64,000 nt of DNA from Aptenodytes patagonicus (lineage: Eukaryota; Chordata; Aves; Sphenisciformes; Spheniscidae). Shown here piece by piece: positions 37,996 through 46,539 of this stretch. Positions within the stretch are counted from its first letter, which is position 1. Each line of letters starts with the position of its first letter. Below the pieces are notes generated by a model. The model worked only from the letters and a program-made list of their open reading frames with translations. It was not told the origin of the DNA and ran no database searches. Both the position numbers and the translations under genes were made by a program. Location of the stretch: positions 61,317,816 through 61,381,815 of the forward strand of contig NC_134982.1 of assembly GCF_965638725.1 (NCBI RefSeq), read 5' to 3'.

Positions 37996-38379
37996 TCAGG
38001 AAACGTTGGCCCCTGAATAATTGAAATACAAACACCAATCCATTTTTATGGACCCTAATAGCTCGAGTTCCTGAGGTTCTATTGGCAAGTGATTAAGATG
38101 TGGTAGGCATCCATCCCAATTGTCAGTGGTGTGTCGTCCCCCCCCGCAGGCCTCCTTGAAAGGACTAGTCAGGCCCAAGTCCCAGTTATCTAAAGGAAGC
38201 CCCACTAGGCAGGTAGAAAAGGGGTTGCCGGGGGAAGATATCGACAGGCAGATGGAATCCTGTCCTGTCTGATTGGCCAGAGTCACCCAAATATTTTCCT
38301 TCGGCTGTGAGGGTGCCCATAATGCAGCAACCACACACAGTGATACTAGCCACAAGACACCCCCCCATACTGGCATCAT
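37996..38379 (-). pseudogene. ERV env, signal peptide and truncated surface subunit
   Basis: 127 codons from an ATG at 38379 with a clear hydrophobic signal peptide (residues about 4-22). The following N-terminal SU sequence has Cys residues and Asn-glycosylation sites (NQT, NYS, NVS). From this ATG to the furin-type site is only about 167 codons, whereas surface subunits of this Env type are usually over 300, so about half of SU, including the region expected to bind a receptor, is absent. The frame ends in TGA. Confidence 0.8.
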
Positions 38380-38942
38380 GGTTTACGTTCTCTTTTTGTT
38401 CCGTTTCCACCCAAAGTGCTTGTTACACTGTGTTTAGCACTCTCCCAATCCGTTTCCCACACAGTCCACAGCTGGGGGACACAATGTGATCTCCCACACA
38501 CTAGCTGTAGAATCTGTGGTTCAGTACTCCCAGTGACGTTCCCTTTACACCTTGTACATTTTCCCGCTCGGAATTGAGAGTGACAATACCAGTTTCTTTC
38601 ACAATTATCGCATTTGCACAAAGTCCATGCGTGATGTGTTGATCCGGGACACTGGAGGTAGGGAATTCCTGTCACCTCTCGATTATTCAGTTGACTGTTC
38701 GCCGCCACCTGGTGCTCCCAGTCCACGGCTAATGGCAACCCACTTGGTCCCCTATATACCCCGGCGCGGCCTGGCCCACTAGGTGGTTCCCCGAATATCG
38801 AATGAGATACTTTGTGTAAGTCCCAGTAATCTACTTCAAACCGTTGATGCATCTGTGGGCTCCTTGGGCTCCTTGTCCAGATACGGTCGAACGCAGCAGG
38901 CAGGTATCCACTGGGGTCCACGATCTGTGGAAACACAAGCAT
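38376..38942 (-). CDS. unidentified Cys-rich frame between pol and env of the provirus
   Basis: 188 open codons in a frame different from both pol and env. It overlaps the last 107 bases of pol and ends at a TGA that overlaps the env start (ATGA). Nine cysteines occur, seven of them between residues 98 and 132 (98, 109, 111, 114, 120, 129, 132), a spacing that could bind metal or form disulphides. The C-terminus is basic (KRERKP). A good splice acceptor lies at its beginning (AG at 38926-38925), and the first ATG after it is residue 31. It is intact while every other long gene of this provirus is broken. Possible readings are an env leader now out of frame, or an accessory protein made from a spliced RNA. 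I recognise no family. Confidence 0.5.
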   Translation of the reverse strand: MLVFPQIVDPSGYLPAAFDRIWTRSPRSPQMHQRFEVDYWDLHKVSHSIFGEPPSGPGRAGVYRGPSGLPLAVDWEHQVAANSQLNNREVTGIPYLQCPGSTHHAWTLCKCDNCERNWYCHSQFRAGKCTRCKGNVTGSTEPQILQLVCGRSHCVPQLWTVWETDWESAKHSVTSTLGGNGTKRERKP

Positions 38943-40323
38943 ATCCTCTCCCCCATGTTATAAGATCATAAGGGCCTTCCCATTGGCTATTTTCCAATGA
39001 CTTGACCCACACCCGAGCCCTTTCTCCTACCGGAGAAGCTGAGTTACAAGATGTAAAGTGTCTCGCTATTACCGTGTTAGGGCTGTCAACTGCTGTCCTG
39101 TCTTCCCTTATTGTAAGATGATTTAACACATATATTGCTTTATGGAGGCAGGCTTGCAGTGATTCCCCTAGCATTCCCCCTTTTTGTTTTTGTAGTAGCT
39201 GCTTGAGAGTGAGATGAGCCCGCTCAACGATACCCTGGCTCTGAGGGGAATAAGGGATACCAGTGATATGTCGAATGCCCCACTGTGCCAAAAAGGCCTG
39301 CGTTTTTGCACCTACATACCCGGGCCCATTGTCCATTTTGATCTGGTGTGGAACCCCTAGAGCAGCAAAGGCCCCTTTCCAGTGCCATAAAATATCTTTG
39401 CTTTTTTCTCCGGTCTCTGCGGTTGCCCATAGAGCTCCGGAGAACGTATCGATGGAAACATGTACATACTTTTGTTTGCCAAATTCTCTGATATGAGTAA
39501 CATCGGATTGCCAAATCTGTAGGGCCTTTTCTCCTCGGGGATTTACCCCTGTTTGGGGTATGGGAACTAATTGCTGACAGTCAGGACACATTTGTACGAT
39601 ACTTCGTGCCGTGTCCCAAGTCAACCCAAATTGTCGACGCAGCATTCGGGCAGATTGATGGAAAAACTCATGCGACAATTGGGCTTGTGTAGAAACGTCT
39701 GGTACAGGGATTGTCCATACGGGGGCAGCGAGATGATCAGCTTGTGCATTCCCTTCTGATATAAACCCCAGGAGAGAGGTATGGCTCCTCACGTGGAGCA
39801 CATAATACAGGTTTACGTGGCAATTCAACAAGTCCCATACCTGTTTGAACATTAAAAACACTGGTTCGTTATCAACTTCTTTGAGCCAAGCCTTTTCCAA
39901 GCGCCTGACAACATTGGCGACATACTGAGAGTCAGTAACCAAATTTAATGGCATCTCCCATTGGCAAAAGACCTGAATTACTGCGTATATTTCCACCAGC
40001 TGAGGACTTCCTACAACATGGTGAACTTGATGTTTCCATTCCCCTTTTTCGCACCACACTATAACTGCTTTACCTGTTCGTCCTGATCCATCGGTGAATA
40101 AGGTGGGTCCTTCGACAGGTACCTCCTTACTCAACGATTCAGGAATTATACTAATTTCCTCATTAAGGGAGAATAATTTGTGAGATGGATAGTGAATTAG
40201 AATTTGTCCCTTGAAGTTTTCCAGCACTATCTGTAGTTCTAGGCTATTAGCCTCACACCAATTAAGGTGGTCTTTAGTCAGTGGGAGATAAATTGTTTTA
40301 AGATCTGTGCCCGTTAATTCCAA
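38836..40323 (-). pseudogene. ERV pol, RNase H and integrase
   Basis: 495 open codons in the pol frame. The RNase H part has acidic residues D78, E111, D131 and D196 in the expected contexts (TLFTDGSG, TDSQYV, GNAQADH). The integrase part has the zinc-binding HHCC set (H218, H222, C246, C249) and the catalytic triad D274, D331, E367 with exactly 35 residues between the last two. Integrase would insert the viral DNA; RNase H removes the RNA template. The domains look complete, but the frame starts only after two TGA codons (40342-40344, 40327-40329), so it cannot be made as part of a full Pol. Its 3' end overlaps the unidentified frame. Confidence 0.92.
38925..38940 (-). promoter_or_regulatory. 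candidate env splice acceptor
   Basis: On the minus strand a T/C-rich stretch ending TTTCCACAG precedes the join at 38924. It lies just before the end of pol, where a subgenomic env acceptor is expected, and would pair with the leader donor at 43130/43129. Confidence 0.5.
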
Positions 40324-40599
40324 ACATCACACGTGTCCTTTTCACACAAGCATTGAAAAGATTTCCACCCTCGTTACTATCGTTTTTGGTACTTGATGCG
40401 GCAGGAATACCCACTCAATGATGGCTAGGGGGTCCTGGGTACCCTTGGTGTCCCATTGGCCTAAGAGGCCCACTGCTTGTCGGGACTGATTTAGGACATA
40501 CAAGTTAACTCCCAATCCTTCAATTACGCGTTGTGCTTGCCTTTTGGTAAGTGCCTGTGATATTTTTCCTAGCGCTTGTTTGGCCTCTGTCGTTAATTC
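40324..40599 (-). pseudogene. ERV pol, RT connection region between stops
   Basis: This segment stays in the pol frame between the TGA ending the RT part and the two TGA codons before RNase H. It reads as the thumb/connection part of RT (for example 'ISQALTKRQAQRVI'). It shows that pol is interrupted by point stops here, not by a deletion. Confidence 0.75.
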
Positions 40600-41409
40600 T
40601 CATGCAGATGTCAACTCAGGATTACCCTTTAACAACTTGAACAGTGGGTTTAACATGTCATTATCTATTCCCAGCAATGGGCGTACCCAATTGATAGTCC
40701 CTACTAGTTTTTGCAAGTCATTCAGTGTTTTAATGTTAGATTGCAAGGTTATGGGTTGGGGCTGTATCGTATGTTCTAAAATCTTCCACCCCAAGTACTT
40801 CCACAGGGCTTGCACTTGCACCTCTTCAGGAGCTATTTGCAAGCCGTATGTCTTTAACCCCTGCAACATATCTTTCATAACTGTGATCAGTTCCTTTGGG
40901 TCTCGTCCGGCGATTAAAATATCGTCCATGTAGTGATAACAAATTAAGTCTGGATATTTGTTTCTTACGGGTGATAACGCACGTGCAACATACATTTGAC
41001 ATATTGTGGGACTGTTTTTCATGCCCTGGGGCAACACCGTCCAATGATATCGCAACCTAGGCCCTCGATGGTTTACAACTGGTAGAGAGAAGGCAAATCT
41101 GGGAGCATCTTCCAGCGCTAAGGGAATCGTGAAAAAGCAGTCTTTCAAATCGATAATCACAATGTCCCATTGACAAGGTATCAATGTTGGCGAAGGCATA
41201 CCTTGTTGCAATGTCCCCATATCTTGAATCACGGCATTTACTTGCCGTAAATCATGTAGAAGTCTCCATTTTCCACTTTTCTTTTTTATAACAAACACTG
41301 GGGTGTTCCAGGCGCTGGTGGTGGGAACCAGATGTCCTTGACTCACTTGCTCATCCACTAATGTCCACAATGCGTCGGCCTTTTCCTGTGATAGGGGCCA
41401 CTGATCCAC
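40600..41409 (-). pseudogene. ERV pol, reverse transcriptase
   Basis: 269 open codons covering the fingers and palm of RT. Visible motifs include 'WNTPVFVIKKKSGKWRLL', the first catalytic Asp in 'IIDLKDCFF', 'LPQGMKNSP', and YMDD at residues 160-163 (plus 40921-40932). Pol is in the -1 frame relative to protease, as in betaretroviruses. It ends at a TGA (40600-40602), with the enzyme's remaining domains following in the same frame. The catalytic residues themselves are intact. Confidence 0.93.
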
Positions 41410-41606
41410 CCACAGTGGCTGATCGGTGAGCCATGTGAGTCGAACGGTGGGCCGAGCGCCAGTGACCCCCGCTAAAAATGTTGATGCGAATCAGCAGTGC
41501 CAATCACTAGTCCCCAAGTGCTCAAGACATTTCGTCCCCACAGGTTTAACAGCGCAGGAACCACAAAAGGTCGAATAGTTGCAATCTGTCCTTCCGGGCT
41601 TACAAT

Positions 41607-41864
41607 CTATATTAAGTTGGCACTCTGCCTGGAGTTGGCACTCTGGCCTCCAATTCCCACTAGCCCCGTATTGACCGGGATGGTTTCCCATGATCCAGGC
41701 CACTTTGCAGTACTGATGATAGTAACGTCTGCCCCTGTATCTATCATTCCCTTCACTACCAGTTGTTCCGGTTTGGCTCCTTTATTTTTCAGAGTGCAGG
41801 TCAAAGTGGGCTGAGTTCTTTGGACAAACTGAGTCCAAAAAAAATTTGGTTCACCTGTGGACAC
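41607..41864 (-). pseudogene. ERV aspartic protease
   Basis: Same frame as the dUTPase upstream but separated by a TGA (41880-41882). The active-site motif Asp-Thr-Gly-Ala is at plus 41741-41730 in 'MIDTGADVTII', followed by a flap-like Gly-rich stretch. The frame ends at a TAG (41607-41609) within the protease, and the C-terminal half continues in the same frame after it. A short direct repeat (two copies of TTGGCACTCTG about 19 bases apart near 41616-41645) sits just there. The normal job is cleavage of Gag and Gag-Pol. Confidence 0.88.
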
Positions 41865-41879
41865 AAATCCACCAGCCCC

Positions 41880-42353
41880 TCAGGAAATAGGATCCTGATT
41901 ACGAACCATACTCTTAAAAGGAACTAGCTGTGCAATCCTGCTTCCAGCTGGAATAAACACTGGAGGAGACGGGGTCCATAGCAACGCTTGCAGCTGTCCC
42001 TTATAATCAGAGTCGATAACCCCAGGTAACACAAACAAACCCTGCATAGTAGCACTGGACCTCCCCACCAATAGGGCACTCAGCCCCTGGCCAAGGGGGC
42101 CTCTCACATTGAGGGGCACCCTGTGCACAGTCTGATCGTTTATAGAGAGGTTGGTGGCTGTGGAGACATCCACTCCGGCACTCCCGAGGGTTCTGGCCTT
42201 GAGGTGATCCAGGACTGCTGAGACAGTGGTCTCATGGGGTTTTGGGGTTGGGGATTTTGGGGTGGCATTTGTGTCAGTGCGCGCCCCCACCTTGCGCTCG
42301 ACTTCCCGTTTCCCGACAAGGGTCGACCGCGGAGATAGTATTTCGACCGGCAT
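41880..42353 (-). pseudogene. ERV dUTPase domain of the pro frame
   Basis: 157 codons overlapping the end of gag in the -1 frame. dUTPase motif 1 is AGVDV (59-63), motif 2 GRSS (97-100), motif 3 GVIDSDYKG (111-119) and motif 4 GSRIAQL (137-143); the glycine-rich motif 5 seems to lie just past the terminating TGA. A dUTPase fused upstream of protease in the pro frame is characteristic of betaretroviruses. The enzyme hydrolyses dUTP to limit uracil in viral DNA. Confidence 0.9.
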
Positions 42354-42904
42354 TGATTAACATAGTGTCTCCCCTTGCGGCAGCAGAGGCAAATACCAGG
42401 GGGCTGCTGAATTCCTTCCGATCCTCCCTTTTGTACAGGATTCTCGGGACATTGCCGTTTAAAATGCCCCGAGTTTCCACAGCGGAAACACGCTTTGTTA
42501 CCGGGACGCAAGGCAGCGGCTAAACAGGCTGCAAAAACCTCATTCTTATGTGTAATTGAACCCACACGATTGCACGCGTCAAGCATGTTTATTATGGTCA
42601 GATTTCGCAATGTCTGTAAGACTCTTTTACAGTCCTCATTGGCATTTTCTATAGCCAATTTCATAAGCAATGCCTCTTTGGCTTCAGGATTTTGTATTTG
42701 TTTTTGAATAGCTTCTTGGAGCTTGTCGATAAAATGACTATAAGGTTCGTTGGTCCCTTGCTGAATGCTAGCAAAAGATTTTACCGGTTGTCCTGTATCA
42801 GGGACCTTTATCATTGCTTGAAATGCAAGGTCTTCTGATTGTCTTAAAATTTCAGGCACCAGCCGTGCCTGCAGTTGCAGCGTATTGACAGGGTCCTCCC
42901 CCAT
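42140..42904 (-). pseudogene. ERV gag, C-terminal capsid and nucleocapsid
   Basis: 254 codons. The major homology region of capsid is at residues 49-61 (QQGTNEPYSHFID). Nucleocapsid has two zinc knuckles of CX2CX4HX4C type (C139/C142/H147/C152 and C172/C175/H180/C185), followed by a Pro/Gln-rich tail. The N-terminal capsid domain and most of matrix are missing. The matrix remnant lies in another frame directly upstream, so an internal deletion joined the two out of frame. Confidence 0.92.
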
Positions 42905-43107
42905 TAACTGAGCGAGTCCCGCGGCCTGTAGCAGGTCTCCCGCTCGCCTTTAAAAGCAGTAGCTGAATCAAGGGGAATTCCCTTTCGTTTTAGCCATGAA
43001 AGCAATAGGCAGAGGGTATAATCATCATACTTAATTCCACACTTTTCTAACAGCTTCTTAATAATACATAGTATAGATTCCTCCTCCTTAGTTAGTTGCG
43101 ATCCCAT
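42904..43107 (-). pseudogene. ERV gag, matrix N-terminus
   Basis: 67 codons from the gag ATG. The start MGSQLT is an N-myristoylation signal, followed by a helix-rich matrix-like sequence. About 50 codons in, the sequence leaves matrix-like coding, runs to a stop and abuts the capsid part. Roughly a kilobase of gag that relatives have is absent at this junction (42905-42965). Confidence 0.85.
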
Positions 43108-43123
43108 TTTAAGTTTCCCAGCT

Positions 43124-43133
43124 GCTCACCTCT
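43124..43133 (-). promoter_or_regulatory. candidate major splice donor in the viral leader
   Basis: AGAG/GTGAGC on the minus strand, cut between 43130 and 43129, about 22 bases before the gag start. Because it lies upstream of the gag ATG, spliced RNAs would need their own start codon. Confidence 0.5.
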
Positions 43134-43252
43134 GCTCCGATGAGGCAATGATTCAAAGTTCCGGCTCCAGCTCTTTCCTGAGACTGCTCCGTCTCCCGCT
43201 GGCTGTGACTCGTTCAGCTGGCTCCCCACCGGTGCTCAGTTCCAGCATTTTT

Positions 43253-43270
43253 GCCCCACATTGGGCGCCA
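43253..43270 (-). other. primer binding site, tRNA-Lys type
   Basis: Two bases inside the 5' LTR, the 18 minus-strand bases match the 3' end complement of tRNA-Lys(1,2) except for one position (C to T at position 11). This is the primer used by MMTV and HERV-K-like viruses. The inference supports the ERVK assignment independently of pol. Confidence 0.88.
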
Positions 43271-43272
43271 TT

Positions 43273-43617
43273 TGTGGGGCTGAAAAGCGGCACGGACTCC
43301 AGTAGGCACGGCAACCAAAGACCTTTACTGCTTTTTGTTAGCATCTTTTATAGCAAGCAGAAGTGTACACGCGCTACCTGCAGCTTGCAGATAGGTTACA
43401 GCCTTGTGTTCACACGCATCTATGCTCTAGCAGATTGGCTCGTTCTTCCTGATCATGCGAAATGCCTTCATGGTCTTTATCTTGTTTTTCTCCTTCAAGC
43501 CGCACATTCCTTTCTCCGCTATTTTCTGCTTATGTGCCTTGTCATGCCAGGTGGTACAGTGTTTGCTCATTAAAATCAAACTCAGGAATGTCCGTTAGTG
43601 AGATTCCCATCCCCACA
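43273..43617 (-). repeat. 5' LTR of provirus
   Basis: 345 bp from TGTGGGGC to CCCCACA on the plus strand; near-identical to the 3' LTR. TATAAA is at plus 43347-43352 (minus strand) and AGTAAA at 43324-43329. It carries about 14 extra bases around 43499-43515 relative to the 3' LTR. Confidence 0.95.
43347..43352 (-). promoter_or_regulatory. TATA box in 5' LTR
   Basis: TATAAA in the minus-strand sense, within CTATAAAAG. Transcription would start about 25-30 bases on, near 43320, and run left through the provirus. Confidence 0.6.
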
Positions 43618-43623
43618 AAAGGC
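43618..43623. repeat. target-site duplication of provirus, right copy
   Basis: AAAGGC, identical to 36955-36960. Confidence 0.92.
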
Positions 43624-43639
43624 CACACTAAGGAGCATC

Positions 43640-44740
43640 TCACAGAAACACAGAACCGTTTAGGTTGGAAGGGTCTGCTTGAGATCATCTAGTCCAACCA
43701 CCCTGCTCAAGGAAGGTCAGCCAGAAGAGGTTATTCAGGACCATGTCCAGTCAGGTTTTAAACATCTCCAAGAATGGTGACTCCACAACTCAGGCAACCT
43801 GTTCCAATGTTTCACCACCTTCACAGTTAAAAAAAAAAAAAGGTTTTTTGTGTTCAGATGGAACTTTATGTGTTTCAGTTTGTGCCCACTGTCTCTTGCC
43901 CAGGCAGCTGGGCATTAATAAGAAGAGTCTGGCTTTCCCCTCTTCAAGGCTCAGATCCCCCTGAGCCTTCTCTTTTCCTGGCTGAAGACAGCTTCCCCAG
44001 CTCTCTCAGTATGAAGGATACTCCAGTCCTTGATCATCTTTGTAGCCCTGCACCACACTCCCTCCAGTAAGTCTGTAATGCTCTTGTTTTGGAGAGCCCA
44101 GAACTGGACACAGTACTCCAGGTGTGTCCTCACCAGTCCTGAATAGAGGGGAAGGATCACCTCTCCTCATCTGCTGGCAATACTTTGCCTAATGCAGCCC
44201 AGGATGCTATTGGCCTTTTTTAAAGAAAGGGTGTATTGCTGCCTTGTGGTCAACTTGTCCACCATAAACCCAAGGGCCTTCTCTGAAGAGCTTGCTTTCC
44301 AGCTGGATGGCCCCTGCATGTTACTGGTGCATGGGGTTATTTGTCCCTAGGTGCGCAGGTCTTTGCACTTCCCCTTGTTGAACTTCATGAGGTTCCCATT
44401 TCTCCATCTTGTCAAGGTCCCTCTGGATGGCAGCACAACCATCTGGTCTATCAGCCACTCATCCAGAGCACAATCTACTCCATCATTCAGGTCATTAATG
44501 GAGAAGCTGACCTGGATTGGCCCCAGTATTGATCTGTGGGGTACAGCACTAGTGACTTGACTCAAACTGGGGTTTGTGCTTTGGCCCTCTGGGTCCAGTC
44601 ATTTGGGCAGTTTTTAATTCACCCTCCTTGTCCAAACACCTAATACACACTTGTTCAGCTTGTCTGTGATGTTTACCTTTAGTTAGTAAAACCTTTGACA
44701 CAACATCTACTGCTCTCCACTATCTACTGCTATATCTATT
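43640..44740 (-). mobile_element. CR1 LINE, degenerate 3' 1.1 kb
   Basis: Complement of a CR1 3' part. It has 'cagaaccgtttaggttggaa' at its 3' end (43645), then '3' UTR' phrases, the ORF2 C-terminal coding region ('ctggacacagtactccaggt', the complement of the EYCVQFW block), and polymerase-side wording up to about 44740. Many indels and stops leave only fragments of 60-70 codons open. It is older than the 24.7-kb copy. Its 3' end is only about 20 bases from the provirus. Confidence 0.85.
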
Positions 44741-45599
44741 AATTTAACATTGCTATGACACAAGGTAAATGGGTAAACTTGCCCAGTTCTAAATATTTGG
44801 TCTCTCTTCTAATCATTGTGCTGCTCCTCCTAAACTAGAGAGGGTAATATTTAACAAGTCATAGGCTAGATTATAAATTGCAACAGCCTTTAGCCTTAAC
44901 TGTAATGTTACACCATGGCAAAACTTCCTTCCTTCTCCACCCAAATAACCACTCTAGTGTAACTAAGTGCACTGATAACTTCTTCAGAAGAGGAAGCTCC
45001 TGTTGCTCTGCCCCACAAGTTTTGTAATCTGTGCAATCACATTAAGCAGCAGAAACTGTAAACTATGATCTCACAGGCTAAGACAGAACAAGAGAAGCAA
45101 GTTTACCAGTTTAGCTACCATGCTGCATGTCTTTACTATGAAAAAGTGATTTGCTATACCCCACACAAACCATGTCAGGGCTGGAAACTGAATTCAGAGT
45201 CTTAGGCCATATTCCCAAACCTTATGGAAGATTTAGTTTTTTTCAAGGGAAGTTACCCACCTTGCTATGAGCCCATTTATCAGGAAATTATGTTATCAGG
45301 AGACATTCAACTAAACAGAGCAAGCATAAATTCAGTTGTTGTATTCTGCCCCTTTCATCCTCTGCCTCAAAAGCCATGAAGTCTCGTGCTTTCAGGAGGT
45401 GTAGTCTATTTTGTTTCCTGAATAGTTCTTTCTAAATAGTTATAAAGGATCATCTTCTTGAGTTGTATACTTAACCTCTACCTAGTTTAACAGATGCATT
45501 TAAAGAGTTAGACGAAATATGACCCATATGCCACAGTCCTTTGCTGTAGCACTGGTTGAAAAATCTTGGTAGAGTCAATGACTAGAGTCCATGTAACCA
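44741..45599. other. intergenic, no gene recognised
   Basis: Nothing recognisable; ordinary AT-rich DNA between the old CR1 and the CpG-richer patch. Confidence 0.55.
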
Positions 45600-46040
45600 G
45601 ATGAAAAGGGCACACGCGGCTGCATAAGAGTGACACGCACAGCTAGTGCAACAGAAAGGAAGCTTACCTTGTGGCAGGTGCACCCACCCCAATAAAGACC
45701 GGGGGCATTAAGACTGCTGTGTCCTTACTTTTTGTGCCCTTACTTTCACGCCTTTAAGGTGGCAAGTGCTGACCGTCACGTACACACCTTGGGGCAGTAA
45801 TTATGGCCACGTATACACCCCAGGTAAGGAGTAAGAAAGTCAAGGCCCTCAGACAATTAGAAATGACCATAGGGCAGATTCAACTAGGATATAAGTGGAG
45901 CCCCGTCAGAGTCGGTCCTCCGCAGAGCAGGGGGTCTGCAGTCAGGGACTCTCCCCTTGGGTCGGGACGCCGCCCAAGGAAACTCCTCAAGGTTGAGAGT
46001 CCTCATCTTGTAGGTGAGTGACTGTGCACATTTTGGATCC
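45600..46040 (+). other. CpG-richer patch with promoter/leader-like signals, unidentified
   Basis: This 440-bp stretch is richer in GC and CpG than its AT-rich surroundings. In order on the plus strand it shows AATAAA (45691-45696), a TATAAG box (45890-45895) in 'aggatataagtgg', a GC-rich stretch about 20-30 bases later, and an excellent splice donor, TAG/GTGAGT, cut at 46013/46014. A 72-codon frame (45803-46021) crosses it. It could be a fragment of a retroviral R-U5-leader, since AATAAA then leader then splice donor is that layout, or the promoter and first exon of a noncoding RNA antisense to the end of SLCO4C1. I matched no family and see no coding signature. Confidence 0.4.
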
Positions 46041-46539
46041 TCCTTTCTAAAGCCGGCTGTGCAGTATTAATCCCTCGTACACCATCCTGAACCTGTGGTT
46101 TACTGATGTTGTCAGTGTTGGACAATTTTGATGAGCCTCATTTCTAATTAGTTTTCTGCTAAACAATTTTGGTTTAAAGTTTATTTTTGAATCTATCACC
46201 TGCCTAATTTGATTTTGTGAGCCTCTGTGACATACATTAACAAAGTAAAGCAAGTGCAGACAATATCTTGCTCATTAAAAATTTCCAGTCAATATTGAAT
46301 GATATTTCAGTAGCAGGCAATACAGTTTAATATCTGGTAAGAGTGGCTAATCTGTATAGCACATGCGTTGTGTTATACACTGCATGCTGTTAAAACTGTA
46401 TAAGTCAAAATGAACAATTAAAGCTATATTTTCCTGCTTTTGATGCTTGCATACATATTTGTTGCTAGCTTTCAGCATTGTGTTTCTTGGAGTTGAGAAG
46501 CGTAGAACGTAGTCACTTAGAAATGACATAGCATACACA
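46041..46539. other. downstream flank of SLCO4C1
   Basis: AT-rich DNA after the proposed poly(A) site. Another minus-strand AATAAA near 46173-46178 could serve a longer transcript. Confidence 0.4.

Larger units (their letters stand above)
36961..43617 (-). mobile_element. ERVK-type (betaretrovirus-like) provirus, defective
   Basis: A 6.66-kb endogenous retrovirus on the minus strand: 5' LTR (right), tRNA-Lys-type primer site, gag, dUTPase-protease, pol, an extra frame, env, purine tract and 3' LTR (left), between perfect 6-bp duplications. Gag to pro to pol move by one -1 frame each, as in betaretroviruses. The transmembrane Env looks alpharetrovirus-like. Defects are a large deletion in gag, loss of about half of the surface Env, and in-frame stops in protease (41880-41882, 41607-41609), pol (40600-40602, 40342-40344, 40327-40329) and env (37996-37998, 37660-37662). 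It cannot make a full set of proteins. Both LTRs and the duplication being intact shows it has not been rearranged since insertion. Confidence 0.95.

Noticed and set aside
39263..39759. Plus-strand frames within the pol region
   Set aside because: Antisense of the integrase coding sequence.
36541..44740. One CR1 split by the provirus
   Set aside because: Each side has its own CR1 3' end and the 6-bp provirus duplication lies outside both.
45803..46021. 72-codon frame in the CpG-richer patch as a gene
   Set aside because: Short, Arg/Lys/Ser-rich and without a family; it crosses the proposed TATA box and splice donor.
46047..46538. Minus-strand frames at 46047-46253 and 46347-46538 as further SLCO4C1 exons
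   Set aside because: The protein already ends at 47291 with a proper stop, and these frames show no OATP likeness.
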